Of a DNA stretch of 64,000 nt, positions 8,908 to 17,151 are shown in pieces. Position 1 is the first letter of the stretch. The number at the start of each line of letters is the position of its first letter. Location of the stretch: assembly GCA_000993595.1 (NCBI GenBank), contig LBWJ01000008.1, forward strand, positions 22,850 to 86,849. Reading direction: 5' to 3'. The notes below the pieces were generated by a model. That model was given only the letters and a program-made list of their open reading frames with translations. It did no database searches and was not told the origin of the DNA. The stretch comes from Candidatus Peregrinibacteria bacterium GW2011_GWC2_39_14. Lineage in GTDB: Bacteria; Patescibacteriota; Gracilibacteria; UBA1369; UBA12463. The position numbers were made by a program, and so were the translations under genes.

Positions 8908-9321
8908 TTATACCGCAAGTCCTTCCATGATTACAGTATGAACTTGTCTAAGCGCAGCTTGAACAGTAGTGTTTCTGTGATGCAATTCCGCGTAAACATC
9001 TGTCATAAAACAGGCAAATAAGTCGCGCAGATTAATTGTTTTGCCTTTATAACGGTCATCTCTTGCGGCTTCTTCAAAAGCAGTACGGACCCATTCGAGA
9101 GCGGGCACAAGTCCAACTTGCTTAGCTTTATCAATGGTTCCATTAACAAGGCGGTCCAATGCGGTTTTCGCAGAGGTAAATCCTTCAACGGCTTCACCGT
9201 TTGTATGACAATCTAAAAAACTTTTAGCATCCGTAAGGCAAATAGTCTTAAATGCTTCATCAACTAATAAGTTTGGATCGCGAGCTCCATCAGCGGTATT
9301 GAATGATCTAATTGCGTTCAT
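8908..9321 (-). CDS. Hypothetical protein
   Basis: 137 residues, not recognised. It looks all-helical and soluble, with no signal peptide or membrane segment. Two Cys (CLTDAKSFLDC) and a C-terminal amphipathic helix (RNTTVQAALRQVHTVIMEGL) are visible. The start codon follows an A/T-rich stretch without a Shine-Dalgarno sequence. It is a single cistron between the four-helix-bundle gene and ddl, on the same strand as both. Its Ala-rich composition resembles other orphan genes of this window (12156, 13984, 14599, 15223, 23507, 24266, 56574), but I found no clear sequence homology to them. Confidence 0.6.
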   Translation of the reverse strand: MNAIRSFNTADGARDPNLLVDEAFKTICLTDAKSFLDCHTNGEAVEGFTSAKTALDRLVNGTIDKAKQVGLVPALEWVRTAFEEAARDDRYKGKTINLRDLFACFMTDVYAELHHRNTTVQAALRQVHTVIMEGLAV

Positions 9322-9391
9322 ATTAATTTTTTAAAATATAATAAAGGATGTAATTATAAACATAAACGCATATCCAGTCAACGCTAAAAAA

Positions 9392-10474
9392 TTACTTCTT
9401 AAACCAATCCGACTTCGAGCTAAAATTCACTTTATTTTTATTCTTTTCTTTATGCGCATCAAAAGCCAGCGCAATCAAATCTTCGATCAATTTTTCATAA
9501 GGAATCCCGGCATGTGCCCACATCTTTGGATACATACTGATTGAAGTGAAGCCCGGAATCGTGTTGATTTCGTTTATGTAAAGCGCGTTATCATCTTTGG
9601 ATAAAAACCCGTCAACACGCGCCATGCCCACGCAATCAAGTGTGCGATAAGTTTTTAAACACATTAATTGGAATTCTTCGCTTAATCTTGGAGAAATTTT
9701 CGCAGGTATTTCGCCACGCGATTTTCCATTCACGTATTTATCATAAAAATCATAAAATTCTCCACCAAGAATAATCTCACCGACAGTCGAAGCTTTTGGG
9801 CTGCTGTTGCCAAGAACCGCGCATTCAATTTCATGCCCGTTTATATGCTTTTCAACTAAAATTCTGCTGTCATATTCGCATGCGAGTTTTATCGCTTTTT
9901 CAAGATCACGTTCGTGTTTCACTTTTGAAATTCCAACAGAAGACCCCATCCTTGAAGGCTTAACAAAGCACGGAATGCGAATTTCACGAATAATATTTTT
10001 CATTACAGCTGCGGAATTTTTTGCAAAATATTCACGCGTAAACCACATATATTTTGAATTTGGAACACCGGCTTTATCCAGCAATTTTTTAGTTGTGATC
10101 TTATCCATTGCAACGCTGGAAGCCATAACTCCACATCCAACATAAGGCACATTAGCCATCTCAAAGAGACCTTGAATCGTTCCATCTTCGCCAAAAGGTC
10201 CGTGCAAAACAGGGAAAACAACATCAAGCTCGCAGAGCGATTTACCGCTCTTGTCCGTTAATAATAGTTTTCCTTTTTCCGGTGCAAGATTTATAAGAAC
10301 CGGAACGGATTTTTTATCCTCCAAAAACCATTTTCCATCCTGCGTTATTTTAATCTTAAAAACGTTATATTTTTTTGCATCAACGTGCGAAATAATCGAT
10401 TTTGAAGAAACAAGCGAAACTTCATGCTCGCCGCTACGACCACCAAAGATGATTCCAAGGTTTAATTTTTTCAT
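9392..10474 (-). CDS. ddl: D-alanine-D-alanine ligase
   Basis: 360 residues, ATP-grasp ligase that makes D-Ala-D-Ala for peptidoglycan. Motifs: FGGRSGEHEVSLVSSKSI (N-terminal substrate site), PVLHGPFGEDGTIQGLFE, CFVKPSRMGSSVGISKV (ATP loop) and LYINEINTIPGFTSISMYP (Mg-binding Glu/Asn and D-Ala site). The protein is full length. A 10-bp perfect palindrome, AGTCGCGACT, lies at 10486-10495 between ddl and the divergent promoter of the secreted coiled-coil gene, and could be a shared operator. Works with alr at 12631-13830. Confidence 0.95.
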   Translation of the reverse strand: MKKLNLGIIFGGRSGEHEVSLVSSKSIISHVDAKKYNVFKIKITQDGKWFLEDKKSVPVLINLAPEKGKLLLTDKSGKSLCELDVVFPVLHGPFGEDGTIQGLFEMANVPYVGCGVMASSVAMDKITTKKLLDKAGVPNSKYMWFTREYFAKNSAAVMKNIIREIRIPCFVKPSRMGSSVGISKVKHERDLEKAIKLACEYDSRILVEKHINGHEIECAVLGNSSPKASTVGEIILGGEFYDFYDKYVNGKSRGEIPAKISPRLSEEFQLMCLKTYRTLDCVGMARVDGFLSKDDNALYINEINTIPGFTSISMYPKMWAHAGIPYEKLIEDLIALAFDAHKEKNKNKVNFSSKSDWFKK

Positions 10475-10485
10475 AATTAAATTTT

Positions 10486-10495
10486 AGTCGCGACT
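10486..10495. promoter_or_regulatory. Short perfect palindrome upstream of ddl
   Basis: AGTCGCGACT, self-complementary over 10 bp. It lies in the divergent intergenic region, 12 nt before the ddl start and 15 nt from the -35 box of the opposite promoter. Operator function is only a possibility. Confidence 0.3.
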
Positions 10496-10509
10496 TTATC
10501 AAAACACCA

Positions 10510-10538
10510 TTGACAAAATAACCAAAATGACGTATAAT
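10510..10538 (+). promoter_or_regulatory. Consensus promoter of the 10563 gene
   Basis: TTGACA (10510-10515), 17 nt, TATAAT (10533-10538). It overlaps the longest ORF start at 10527, which shows that translation must begin later, at 10563. Confidence 0.85.
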
Positions 10539-10562
10539 TTATGTATATTAACAAAAACAAAA

Positions 10563-12044
10563 ATGAAAAACCAAAAACTCGCGAGTCTAACCGTGGCAGT
10601 TGTCATCATTTCGACGTTGACGCTGTCTGTTCCCGTAGGCGCTTATATCCAGACATTTATGTTTGGACCATTTTTAGCCCAAGAGTCGGGCAACCCTCCT
10701 CCATCAGGCGGAGAAGGTGGTGGTGACTCCGGTGGCCAAGGTCCAAGACAAGAAATGGGTCCAGGTCCAGGTTCAAGCGGTGGTGGCTTTGGCGGTCAAG
10801 GCGGGAATTTTATGCCCGGTAACTTTGATCCAAATAATCAAGGTCCAAACGACATGAAATATGGTAATCGCCCTCCAATGCAAGGCCAGGACGGGAATTT
10901 TCAATCACAGCCATATAAGCCAATGATGCAGCAAGGTCAAGATGATAAGCAAAACCAAGGATATCAACCTCAAAATCAACAGCAAGGTTCTACGAATAAA
11001 CCATGCAATGGAAAGTGGGTTCAAGATGATAAAGGCGGTTATTGTGAGTCATGGGGAAAGTACGATCAGTCAATGCAATCTCAGCAAGGTGGGCAAATGA
11101 AGCCTGCGCCAATGAGCGATACAACTCAAACGTCTGATCAAAGCCAGAATTTCAATCAAAGCAATCAAGGCGAAAATCAGGAAGATTTTGATAAACAACA
11201 ATATCAGATGGATGAAAGGCAAGTCAATATGGAAGTGAAAAATATTCAACGTGAAGCTAAAAATTTTCTCAACGAAATTACAAGAATGAAAAAAGAAGCT
11301 GACAAGATGGCAAAGAGAATAAAGGGCGTAGCGTGCCCGGCCATAGATGAAGCAAAAGGCCTTATTAATGATGCTAAAGCAACTTTAACAGAGCTCCAGA
11401 AGGCAAAGGCAACAACTGAAGAAGAATTGGATGCACTTCGCACAAAGCTCGAAAACCTTAGAGGTGGCCCAAATGCAGAGGAAGATGAATCATTGATGGA
11501 TAAAATGAATCAGATTATGCCAAAAATGGGAGTTTGTGAAGGATTGATGAAATTTACAAAAGAAGTTAAAAAATTCGATAAAGAAGTCGTTAGAGAAATA
11601 ACAAAAGCTAAGAAAAACAAAATGCCCGACGAAATAGTTGGTGGGATGCAAGAAATTTTGAATACGCTTAAAGCTCTTGAAGCAAATCCGACAGAAGGGC
11701 TTTCGGAAGAAGATATGGATAGTGGAGACTTTGTAAACAGTTTGTTTAATGACACTTTGCAACCACTTCGCGATTCAATGGATGAAATTCGACAAAGCAT
11801 GAACGATATTTATGATAAGCTCGGCATGTGTAAAGGCCTTGTAAAAAATAAAAAATCAGTTGAAACTCTTTCAAAAAAAGTCAGCAAATTGGGCGAAGAA
11901 GCCGTTGCCGCAGCTGAAGAATTAAAAACTGTATTTTTTGAAGGCTTGAGCGCTTGCGAAGCAAAAGATTACGATTCTTTGGATGAAATAGCTTCAAAGC
12001 TTGAAGAATTGAAAAACAATTTTGAAGAGATGTATCAAAAATAG
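10563..12044 (+). CDS. Secreted Gln/Gly/Pro-rich coiled-coil protein
   Basis: 493 residues from ATG 10563; the longer frame from 10527 would start inside the promoter. A signal peptide (KLASLTVAVVIISTLTLSVP then GAYIQ) is followed by about 190 residues of low complexity rich in Gln, Gly, Pro, Asn and Met. The last about 270 residues are charged, helical and probably coiled coil. They contain three spaced single-Cys segments (GVACPAIDEAK, MGVCEGLMKFTKE, LGMCKGLVKNKKS) that look like a degenerate repeat. The function is not recognised; an extracellular fibrous or adhesive role is a guess. A terminator follows at 12069. Confidence 0.75.
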   Translation: MKNQKLASLTVAVVIISTLTLSVPVGAYIQTFMFGPFLAQESGNPPPSGGEGGGDSGGQGPRQEMGPGPGSSGGGFGGQGGNFMPGNFDPNNQGPNDMKYGNRPPMQGQDGNFQSQPYKPMMQQGQDDKQNQGYQPQNQQQGSTNKPCNGKWVQDDKGGYCESWGKYDQSMQSQQGGQMKPAPMSDTTQTSDQSQNFNQSNQGENQEDFDKQQYQMDERQVNMEVKNIQREAKNFLNEITRMKKEADKMAKRIKGVACPAIDEAKGLINDAKATLTELQKAKATTEEELDALRTKLENLRGGPNAEEDESLMDKMNQIMPKMGVCEGLMKFTKEVKKFDKEVVREITKAKKNKMPDEIVGGMQEILNTLKALEANPTEGLSEEDMDSGDFVNSLFNDTLQPLRDSMDEIRQSMNDIYDKLGMCKGLVKNKKSVETLSKKVSKLGEEAVAAAEELKTVFFEGLSACEAKDYDSLDEIASKLEELKNNFEEMYQK

Positions 12045-12068
12045 ACAAGCGTATATTTTAAAAATTAA

Positions 12069-12102
12069 CAAAGGGCTGGATCAAAAATTCGGCCCTTTTT
12101 AC
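12069..12102 (+). terminator. Rho-independent terminator after the 10563 gene
   Basis: Stem AAAGGGC (12070-12076) pairs with GCCCTTT (12092-12098), extended by a G-U and a G-C pair, and ends in a T run. Confidence 0.8.
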
Positions 12103-12105
12103 TTT

Positions 12106-12134
12106 TTGTTTTATATTTTGACTTTTGCTATAAC
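12106..12134 (+). promoter_or_regulatory. Candidate extended -10 promoter of the 12156 gene
   Basis: TTGTTT (12106-12111), 17 nt, TATAAC (12129-12134) preceded by TGC (extended -10 form). Confidence 0.5.
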
Positions 12135-12155
12135 AACATCCTTTAATAAAAATAT

Positions 12156-12662
12156 ATGAGCATAGACGGAGATTTTGCTTCTCGGGAAGAAGCTGATGAA
12201 GCGGCAAGAGATACTATGGTACGCATAGAAAAAGGCATCACAAAAGGAGAGATAGACAGGAGATTTTTTGTTCCGCTTATTTGCAGAGTAGGCGGTTATG
12301 ACGCAGTCTTATTTGATTCGGCTCAGGCTTCAAATAACGATGCGGCCGCTAGAATTGTAGCAGCACTAACTACGGCTTATGGAGCTCAAAGAATAGGTCA
12401 TTCAGACCTTTTCGCAGCGTTAAACGCCGCACAGAGTAACAGAAATCCGGTTAGCGCAGATCCGGCAATAGCGCATGCAGATAGAAGGGCGGGGGATGGA
12501 GTTGCGCTTGCATTGAGACTTAATTATGATCCGAGAGATATTGCTCATCCTGATAATCGAAACGCGGTCGTGGCAAATTTTGAAGCCACGCATAGAAGGG
12601 TTATGGAAACGTTTGGTATTCCGGACGATTTTAAATTCCCTTTCGAGGTATCCGTTCATTAA
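12156..12662 (+). CDS. Hypothetical protein
   Basis: 168 residues, not recognised. It is soluble, Ala/Arg/Asp-rich and probably helical, with no signal peptide or membrane helix. Visible patches are REEADEAARDTMVRIEKGIT near the N-terminus and FEATHRRVMETFGIPDDFKF near the C-terminus. Its 3' end overlaps the 3' end of alr by 32 nt in convergent orientation, so each gene codes through the other's stop. It has its own candidate promoter directly after the terminator of the preceding gene. One of several orphan single-cistron genes here. Confidence 0.6.
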   Translation: MSIDGDFASREEADEAARDTMVRIEKGITKGEIDRRFFVPLICRVGGYDAVLFDSAQASNNDAAARIVAALTTAYGAQRIGHSDLFAALNAAQSNRNPVSADPAIAHADRRAGDGVALALRLNYDPRDIAHPDNRNAVVANFEATHRRVMETFGIPDDFKFPFEVSVH

Positions 12663-13830
12663 TTCTCGCTACAACCTCATAATTAATCGTATTAAACCAT
12701 CCTGCCATTTGTTCTGCAGAAATGGTTTCGGCGTGGCCTTTTGCGCTACCTTTTTGCGTCCCAAGTAGCACAACCTCATCCTCCAATTTCACATCGCGAA
12801 TATCCGTCACATCAACCATGATTATATTCATGCAAACGCGTCCGCAAATTGGCGCGCGTTTTCCGTGAATCAAAACGTAAGAATTATTCGAAAGTCGGCG
12901 GTCGTAGCCGTCATAATATCCAACCGGAATTATCGCAATTTTCGTTTTCGCAGTCGTTTTATACGTGCATCCATAGCCAATATACGAGCCTTCAGGGATT
13001 ATTTTTATCTGCGCGATTTTCGTTTTCCACGTCAAAATCGGTTCAAGTTTTATTTTTCCGCGACCTTTTTGCAAGGCCGAAACATACGTTTCTTTTGAAG
13101 GCCACATCCCATAAAGTCCGATTCCAACGCGCACCATTGTCATGTGTGTTTTCGGAAAAAGGATTGTCGCCGCCGTATTTGCGCAATGTTTATATTTGAT
13201 TTTTATACCAATCGCTTCAATTTTTGCGATTGTCTTTTTAAAATTTTCGAGTTGAAAGCTAGCAAATTCATGCTCAGTCGTATCTTCAATATTTGCGAAG
13301 TGTGTGCTGATTCCTTCCAGTTCCAGATTTTTATTTGCGATAATGTATTTTGCAAATTTCACAGCATCTTCCGGCATAACGCCTTGTCTATTATTTCCGG
13401 TTTCGATCTTCAAATGCAGTCGCGCTTTTTTGCCAAACTTTTTTGCAGCTTTCGCAGCGGCGTCAACCGTTTCTTTATTATAAACAACAAATCGCACGTC
13501 CATTTTTACAGCCGCTTCAATCTGGTCCAGCGGCACATATCCAAGAATATAAATCGGATTTTTGATTCCGGCGTTCCTCAAAGTTTCCGCTTCAAAAGCC
13601 GCATTAACGCCAAGCCAAATAGACGACCCACCATCTTTATATTCGGAAATTATTTTTCCAACTTGAGCAAGCCCATGCCCATATGCATTTGCCTTCACGC
13701 AAAAACAAAGCGTTACATTTTTGCCAATCAAAGATTTAAAAGCCGCAATATTATGCTCTAGCGCCTTTTTGCTTATCTCAACTCGGCTAATCGGTTCGGT
13801 TTTTGGATTTTGTCCTTTGGATTTTATCAT
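12631..13830 (-). CDS. alr: Alanine racemase
   Basis: 399 residues from ATG 13830 (an ATG at 13866 would add 12 residues). PLP enzyme that converts L-Ala to D-Ala for the cell wall. CVKANAYGHG carries the PLP lysine. MVRVGIGLYGMWPS, IGYGCTYKTT and IPVGYYDGYDRRLSN are family landmarks, and GRVCMNIIMVDVTD carries the second active-site region near the catalytic Tyr loop. The start at 13830 is preferred because a TATAAT box ends 7 nt before it, which places the upstream ATG inside the promoter. It partners with ddl. Confidence 0.93.
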   Translation of the reverse strand: MIKSKGQNPKTEPISRVEISKKALEHNIAAFKSLIGKNVTLCFCVKANAYGHGLAQVGKIISEYKDGGSSIWLGVNAAFEAETLRNAGIKNPIYILGYVPLDQIEAAVKMDVRFVVYNKETVDAAAKAAKKFGKKARLHLKIETGNNRQGVMPEDAVKFAKYIIANKNLELEGISTHFANIEDTTEHEFASFQLENFKKTIAKIEAIGIKIKYKHCANTAATILFPKTHMTMVRVGIGLYGMWPSKETYVSALQKGRGKIKLEPILTWKTKIAQIKIIPEGSYIGYGCTYKTTAKTKIAIIPVGYYDGYDRRLSNNSYVLIHGKRAPICGRVCMNIIMVDVTDIRDVKLEDEVVLLGTQKGSAKGHAETISAEQMAGWFNTINYEVVARINERIPRKGI

Positions 13831-13837
13831 TTCCTGT

Positions 13838-13866
13838 ATTATATTGGTTTTGTATTCTTTTTCCAA
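13838..13866 (-). promoter_or_regulatory. Promoter of alr, start-proximal
   Basis: Minus strand TTGGAA (13861-13866), 17 nt, TATAAT (13838-13843), then 7 nt to ATG 13830. The spacing implies a leaderless or near-leaderless transcript. Confidence 0.6.
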
Positions 13867-13872
13867 TCTACA

Positions 13873-13980
13873 ATGAAAATTCTCCGCAAAACATTCGGCT
13901 TCCTCGCACTTTTAATACTGCTCCCAGTTGCAATATTCAAGCTCTGGGCAGTTGTGAAAATGTTTAAAAAGAAGAAGTAA
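13873..13980 (+). CDS. Small single-helix membrane protein (35 aa)
   Basis: ATG at 13873, stop TAA ending at 13980. The peptide has a basic start (MKILRKTFG), a hydrophobic helix (FLALLILLPVAIFKLWAVV) and a basic tail (KMFKKKK). This is the layout of a short single-pass membrane peptide. It is divergent from alr and convergent with the 13984 gene, 3 nt from its stop. It is below the usual gene-calling length. The function is unknown; spacing and membrane design argue that it is real, but there is no homology evidence. Confidence 0.5.
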   Translation: MKILRKTFGFLALLILLPVAIFKLWAVVKMFKKKK

Positions 13981-13983
13981 TTT

Positions 13984-14595
13984 TTATCCGGGAATAATGC
14001 GGCTACCGGTATCATTGGTAGCGTCTAGAAGCGTATCAGCAGGTTCATCTGCGGCAATGGCTCCAAGAGCCCTTCCTGCGGTTTCGTCGATTCTTGGTCG
14101 GATTCCCAAGTCGGCAACAGCGCTATTAAATTCAGGAAATTTGCAGTATGGAAGTTGAACCTTGATAGACATATCGATTTCACTCAGCACAATTTGCGCT
14201 CCGGGCAGTTGTTCTCCTAAATATAATGCGAAAAACCTGAGGTCATCAATGCTGGGATAATCAACAGTGGAAGGTATTAGCGTATTAACGGTTACCGTAT
14301 GATCTTGGCGGTCTTTTGGGCGAGGCTCAGGCACAAAATCTATCTTACGTGCAAATAAAAAGCACGTATATGCAGTTGTTCCAAACGCATCAGCATATCT
14401 CAAATAATGAAGATTTTTAAGATCGGACGCTTCCAGAAGATCCTTAAAGCCTCGATTCATTTTCGCGGAAAGCTCAGGCTCATCTCTACATTCAGCTTCA
14501 GCAACAACTCTTTTTCTAAGATAATCATGACCTTTTCCATCAGGAACGGCGGTTAATTCGTCTAATGACATTAAATCAGGATTTGGTGCTCCCAT
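13984..14595 (-). CDS. Hypothetical protein, paralogue of the 14599 gene
   Basis: 203 residues, not recognised, soluble. The segment VNTLIPSTVDYPSIDDLRFF, then LPGAQIVLSEIDMSIKVQLPYCKFPEF, lines up with NTLVPLTAHL, then MPFASIKFDRANGFISVVISYC, in the adjacent 14599 protein: NTL-[IV]-P, a [LM]P-x-A-x-I strand and a terminal YC. The C-terminal about 45 residues (DETAGRALGAIAADEPADTL) are Ala/Asp-rich and differ. The two genes are 3 nt apart and share an upstream promoter at 15134-15163, so they are an operon formed by an old tandem duplication. Confidence 0.6.
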   Translation of the reverse strand: MGAPNPDLMSLDELTAVPDGKGHDYLRKRVVAEAECRDEPELSAKMNRGFKDLLEASDLKNLHYLRYADAFGTTAYTCFLFARKIDFVPEPRPKDRQDHTVTVNTLIPSTVDYPSIDDLRFFALYLGEQLPGAQIVLSEIDMSIKVQLPYCKFPEFNSAVADLGIRPRIDETAGRALGAIAADEPADTLLDATNDTGSRIIPG

Positions 14596-14598
14596 ATA

Positions 14599-15108
14599 TT
14601 AATTTGTTATTTTTATAGGGCCAGGGCAAACAGCATCACCAACCGCATCTGCGGCCTCTTCTGCAATATCTCCAATTCTTTTTGTTCGAATGCTCCTTGC
14701 GTCTCCAAATAATTTTTCAAGGTGACAATAGCTAATGACTACACTGATAAATCCATTAGCTCGATCAAATTTTATGCTTGCAAAAGGCATTTTAGCTTTT
14801 AGATGAGCAGTTAGAGGTACGAGAGTGTTAGCATCTGTTTCAGCCTTATATGGATCAGCTTTATCAAGGCGGATATATCCAATGTAAGCGTCAGAGTCGA
14901 ATCTTTCAAGTTTGCTACCTTTAATGAAGCGTACGCCATCCGGAAAAGGAAAGCCAAAAACCAGATCTTCGATTGCAATGCCTATTCTGGCTCCAAGGTC
15001 ACGTGAGTCAGCAACTCCAAATTTTTGCAAAGCAAGATTAATGAGATAATTAGGGGCCGCGCCCGTGGGAAATGCTTCCGGTATTTCTATTGCTTCTGCT
15101 GCATTCAT
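14599..15108 (-). CDS. Hypothetical protein, paralogue of the 13984 gene
   Basis: 169 residues, not recognised, soluble. It has an N-terminal helical part (YLINLALQKFGVADSRDLGA), a beta part with NTLVPLTAHLKAKMPFASIK and ISVVISYCHLEKLFG, and a C-terminal Ala-rich tail ending VCPGPIKITN. Compared with the 13984 protein, the NTLxP, MP-x-ASIK and YC positions match and the N-terminal helix is similar (LGARIGIAIEDLV versus LSAKMNRGFKDLL). It is first in a two-gene operon with its own TTGACA/TATAAT promoter, divergent from the 15223 gene. Confidence 0.6.
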   Translation of the reverse strand: MNAAEAIEIPEAFPTGAAPNYLINLALQKFGVADSRDLGARIGIAIEDLVFGFPFPDGVRFIKGSKLERFDSDAYIGYIRLDKADPYKAETDANTLVPLTAHLKAKMPFASIKFDRANGFISVVISYCHLEKLFGDARSIRTKRIGDIAEEAADAVGDAVCPGPIKITN

Positions 15109-15133
15109 AATAATTTTTTAAATTCAGGTTTCG

Positions 15134-15163
15134 ATTATAAATAACAAGCATGGCATTTGTCAA
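15134..15163 (-). promoter_or_regulatory. Promoter of the 14599-13984 operon
   Basis: Minus strand TTGACA (15158-15163), 18 nt, TATAAT (15134-15139). Back to back with the plus-strand promoter at 15172. Confidence 0.7.
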
Positions 15164-15171
15164 ATTATAAA

Positions 15172-15200
15172 TTGACATAACGAAAAATATATTTTACAAT
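15172..15200 (+). promoter_or_regulatory. Promoter of the 15223 gene
   Basis: TTGACA (15172-15177), 17 nt, TACAAT (15195-15200). A second TATAAT at 15210-15215 lies 7 nt before ATG 15223 and could give a leaderless start. The -35 boxes of the two divergent promoters are only 8 nt apart. Confidence 0.65.
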
Positions 15201-15222
15201 TTAAACACTTATAATACAATTT

Positions 15223-16047
15223 ATGGCTTTAAGTCTAAAACAAAGAGGCGATGCTGTTGATGAAACAGCGGAGAGATTTTTTAGAATGAGACCCGGCGAA
15301 TTGGGCGTAGCAAAAGCAATTCGTGAAGTATTTTTAGGAGAAGATCATCGAATAAGCGTTGCTGTCAGACGTGCGGTGGAAGAAGTGGGACGTGAAGACT
15401 GTTTGGAAATTTTATCGATAATTAATCGTGGATGGGCAAATTTGATGATGGGCTATGAAGGTGGTTTTTTGCATATTGCAAATGCTGTTACGGTAGACAG
15501 GGCAACTGTGGAATTGCGTCCAATAGCGGAAGTGTGTTCAGCTCATGGTAGAGATGCGATGCAAGCGGTGGCGTCTTCGCCAATATCGGACTTGTCTGCT
15601 TCAAAAGCACCAAGAAAGCAAAAGCCGGTATCAAAAGCACGCCAAGTCTTGGACAGAGATGCGCCAAAATTTAGATTTATTTCAGAAAAAGGCCTTGATG
15701 CGACAGAACTGGAAGAGTTAAAACAGGCTTTACGCGGGGACGATTTGGATGCTGTAAAAAAAGCAATTTTGCGTTGTCCGGGACTTATTTTGGAAGAATT
15801 TAATACGATTTTGGAGTCAAAAATTGTAAGAGAGCTTCTATTGTTTATAGCGCAAGAATATCCGAACGTTATAATAATTTATTCGCCAAGATTTTTAGAC
15901 AAACCTTTTGCTTATGAGGTTATTATGGAAGCGGCAAGAAGAGATCCTAAATTGGCAATTAAGCTATACGCAAAATATGAGCCCCTCAGCGGTTCTGAAA
16001 AGATTCTCGCAGAAGCGGAAACTCTCGCAAAATCAGTAAAAGACTGA
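15223..16047 (+). CDS. Hypothetical protein
   Basis: 274 residues, not recognised. It is soluble, with no signal or membrane segment. Residues 1-95 are helical (QRGDAVDETAERFFRMRPGE). A Lys/Ser/Ala-rich linker follows near residue 125 (APRKQKPVSKARQ). A second helical domain covers about 145-274 (LEELKQALRGDDLDAVKKAI, then FIAQEYPNVIIIYSPRFLDK), whose short alpha-hairpin units (GDDLDAVKKAILRCPGLI; AARRDPKLAIKLYAKYEPL) recall ankyrin/TPR-like solenoids. It stands alone behind its own promoter and is followed by a dispersed repeat. Confidence 0.6.
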   Translation: MALSLKQRGDAVDETAERFFRMRPGELGVAKAIREVFLGEDHRISVAVRRAVEEVGREDCLEILSIINRGWANLMMGYEGGFLHIANAVTVDRATVELRPIAEVCSAHGRDAMQAVASSPISDLSASKAPRKQKPVSKARQVLDRDAPKFRFISEKGLDATELEELKQALRGDDLDAVKKAILRCPGLILEEFNTILESKIVRELLLFIAQEYPNVIIIYSPRFLDKPFAYEVIMEAARRDPKLAIKLYAKYEPLSGSEKILAEAETLAKSVKD

Positions 16048-16049
16048 GA

Positions 16050-16122
16050 ATTAAATGTAAATTGAATCCTGTAAATTGAAAATTGCTTGATAATTGATTA
16101 TCGATAATCGATAATTGATCCA
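16050..16122. repeat. Dispersed AT-rich intergenic repeat, copy 3
   Basis: AAATGTAAATTGAATCCTGT, then AAATTGAAAATTGCTTGATAATTGATT, then a palindrome GATTATCGATAATC at 16096-16109. Fills almost the whole gap between two genes. Confidence 0.7.
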
Positions 16123-16124
16123 CA

Positions 16125-17099
16125 ATGCTTCGTTATATAAAAAAGATTTTTTACGTAATTCCAAAAACACCAATGAAGGTGCAGCTTGAGATTACAAACG
16201 CTTGCAACCTTGCGTGTCCGATGTGTCCGAGAACAACGCTTAAAACAGGGGAGGCGCACATGGATTATGATTTATATTTGCGAATCCTAAATAAACTCAA
16301 AGGCGTTCAAAGAATTTACCTCACAGGTTGGGGCGAGCCGCTTGTTTATCCGCAGATTTTTAATGCAATAAAAGAGGCAAAAAAACGTGGTCATTTTGTA
16401 AGCATTACGACGAATGGCATTATTTTAAGTGAAGAAATTCAAAAAAAACTTATAAAAACCGGTATTGATCAGGTTGTTTTTTCAGTCGATTCAATCACGG
16501 ATTATAGCGGCGACGGTCACAGAAATTCCTCGTCTTTAAAAAACATTATTGATTTCACAAAACGCGCAAAAGAATCAGGAAATCCAGATATTTCGCTTCA
16601 AGCCTGCAACCAAAAAAACCGTGAAAATGATCTGTTTGATGTTATAAATTTTGCCGCCAGAAATCGCATCAGAAATGTCGAAATTTTGCGTTTGGACACA
16701 AGATTTTTATCAAATCTCGCACGTCCAAATTTTAAAGAAGAAGAGAGTGCGCTCAAAAAAGCTTTTAAGCTCGGTCGCATTCTTGGCGTTGAGGTTAATA
16801 GCATCCAAAATTCAATCGGCTCGGGACTTCGTGGATTTTTATTTCGCAGATTCAAAAGGCAATTTCACGGGCTCAATACGCTCATGCAAAAGCCATGTTT
16901 AAAGGTTCAAGATTATCTTTATATAAATGTAAAAGGCCAGGGAACGCCTTGTTGTATGCTTCCGCATTTTAATATTGGCGATCTTGGCTCGGAAGACTTG
17001 CAAGCCGTTTGGCACAGCAAAAAATTTCAAGATTTCCGCAAAAAAGAATGGAAAAAGATTTGTGGAAAATGCGACATCATGAATTTGAAGCAGAAATAG
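16125..17099 (+). CDS. Radical SAM/SPASM-like protein
   Basis: 324 residues. LEITNACNLACPMCPRT gives the CX3CX2C cluster motif (about residues 27-34). RIYLTGWGEPLVYP is the GGEP-like SAM site and VSITTNGIIL the next conserved strand. The C-terminal part has Cys ligands for a twitch/SPASM-like cluster (KPCLKVQDYLYINVKGQGTP, CCMLPHFNIGDL, then ICGKCDIMNL). The GEP...TNG order and this C-terminus resemble radical SAM proteins of glycan or peptide-modification loci, but the substrate cannot be read. It begins 2 nt after an intergenic repeat, and the following sequence starts with GGGGACGGAGTCG. Confidence 0.85.
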   Translation: MLRYIKKIFYVIPKTPMKVQLEITNACNLACPMCPRTTLKTGEAHMDYDLYLRILNKLKGVQRIYLTGWGEPLVYPQIFNAIKEAKKRGHFVSITTNGIILSEEIQKKLIKTGIDQVVFSVDSITDYSGDGHRNSSSLKNIIDFTKRAKESGNPDISLQACNQKNRENDLFDVINFAARNRIRNVEILRLDTRFLSNLARPNFKEEESALKKAFKLGRILGVEVNSIQNSIGSGLRGFLFRRFKRQFHGLNTLMQKPCLKVQDYLYINVKGQGTPCCMLPHFNIGDLGSEDLQAVWHSKKFQDFRKKEWKKICGKCDIMNLKQK

Positions 17100-17151
17100 G
17101 GGGACGGAGTCGACATTGACAGATTGAATATAATCTGTTATTTTATTTCCT

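Noticed and set aside
10527..10562. Upstream start for the secreted coiled-coil gene
   Set aside because: It falls on the -10 box of a consensus promoter and would put 12 residues before the signal peptide.
13144..13761. 205-residue open frame antisense to alr
   Set aside because: Composition is Phe/Arg/Cys-rich shadow coding; the opposite strand has a complete alanine racemase.
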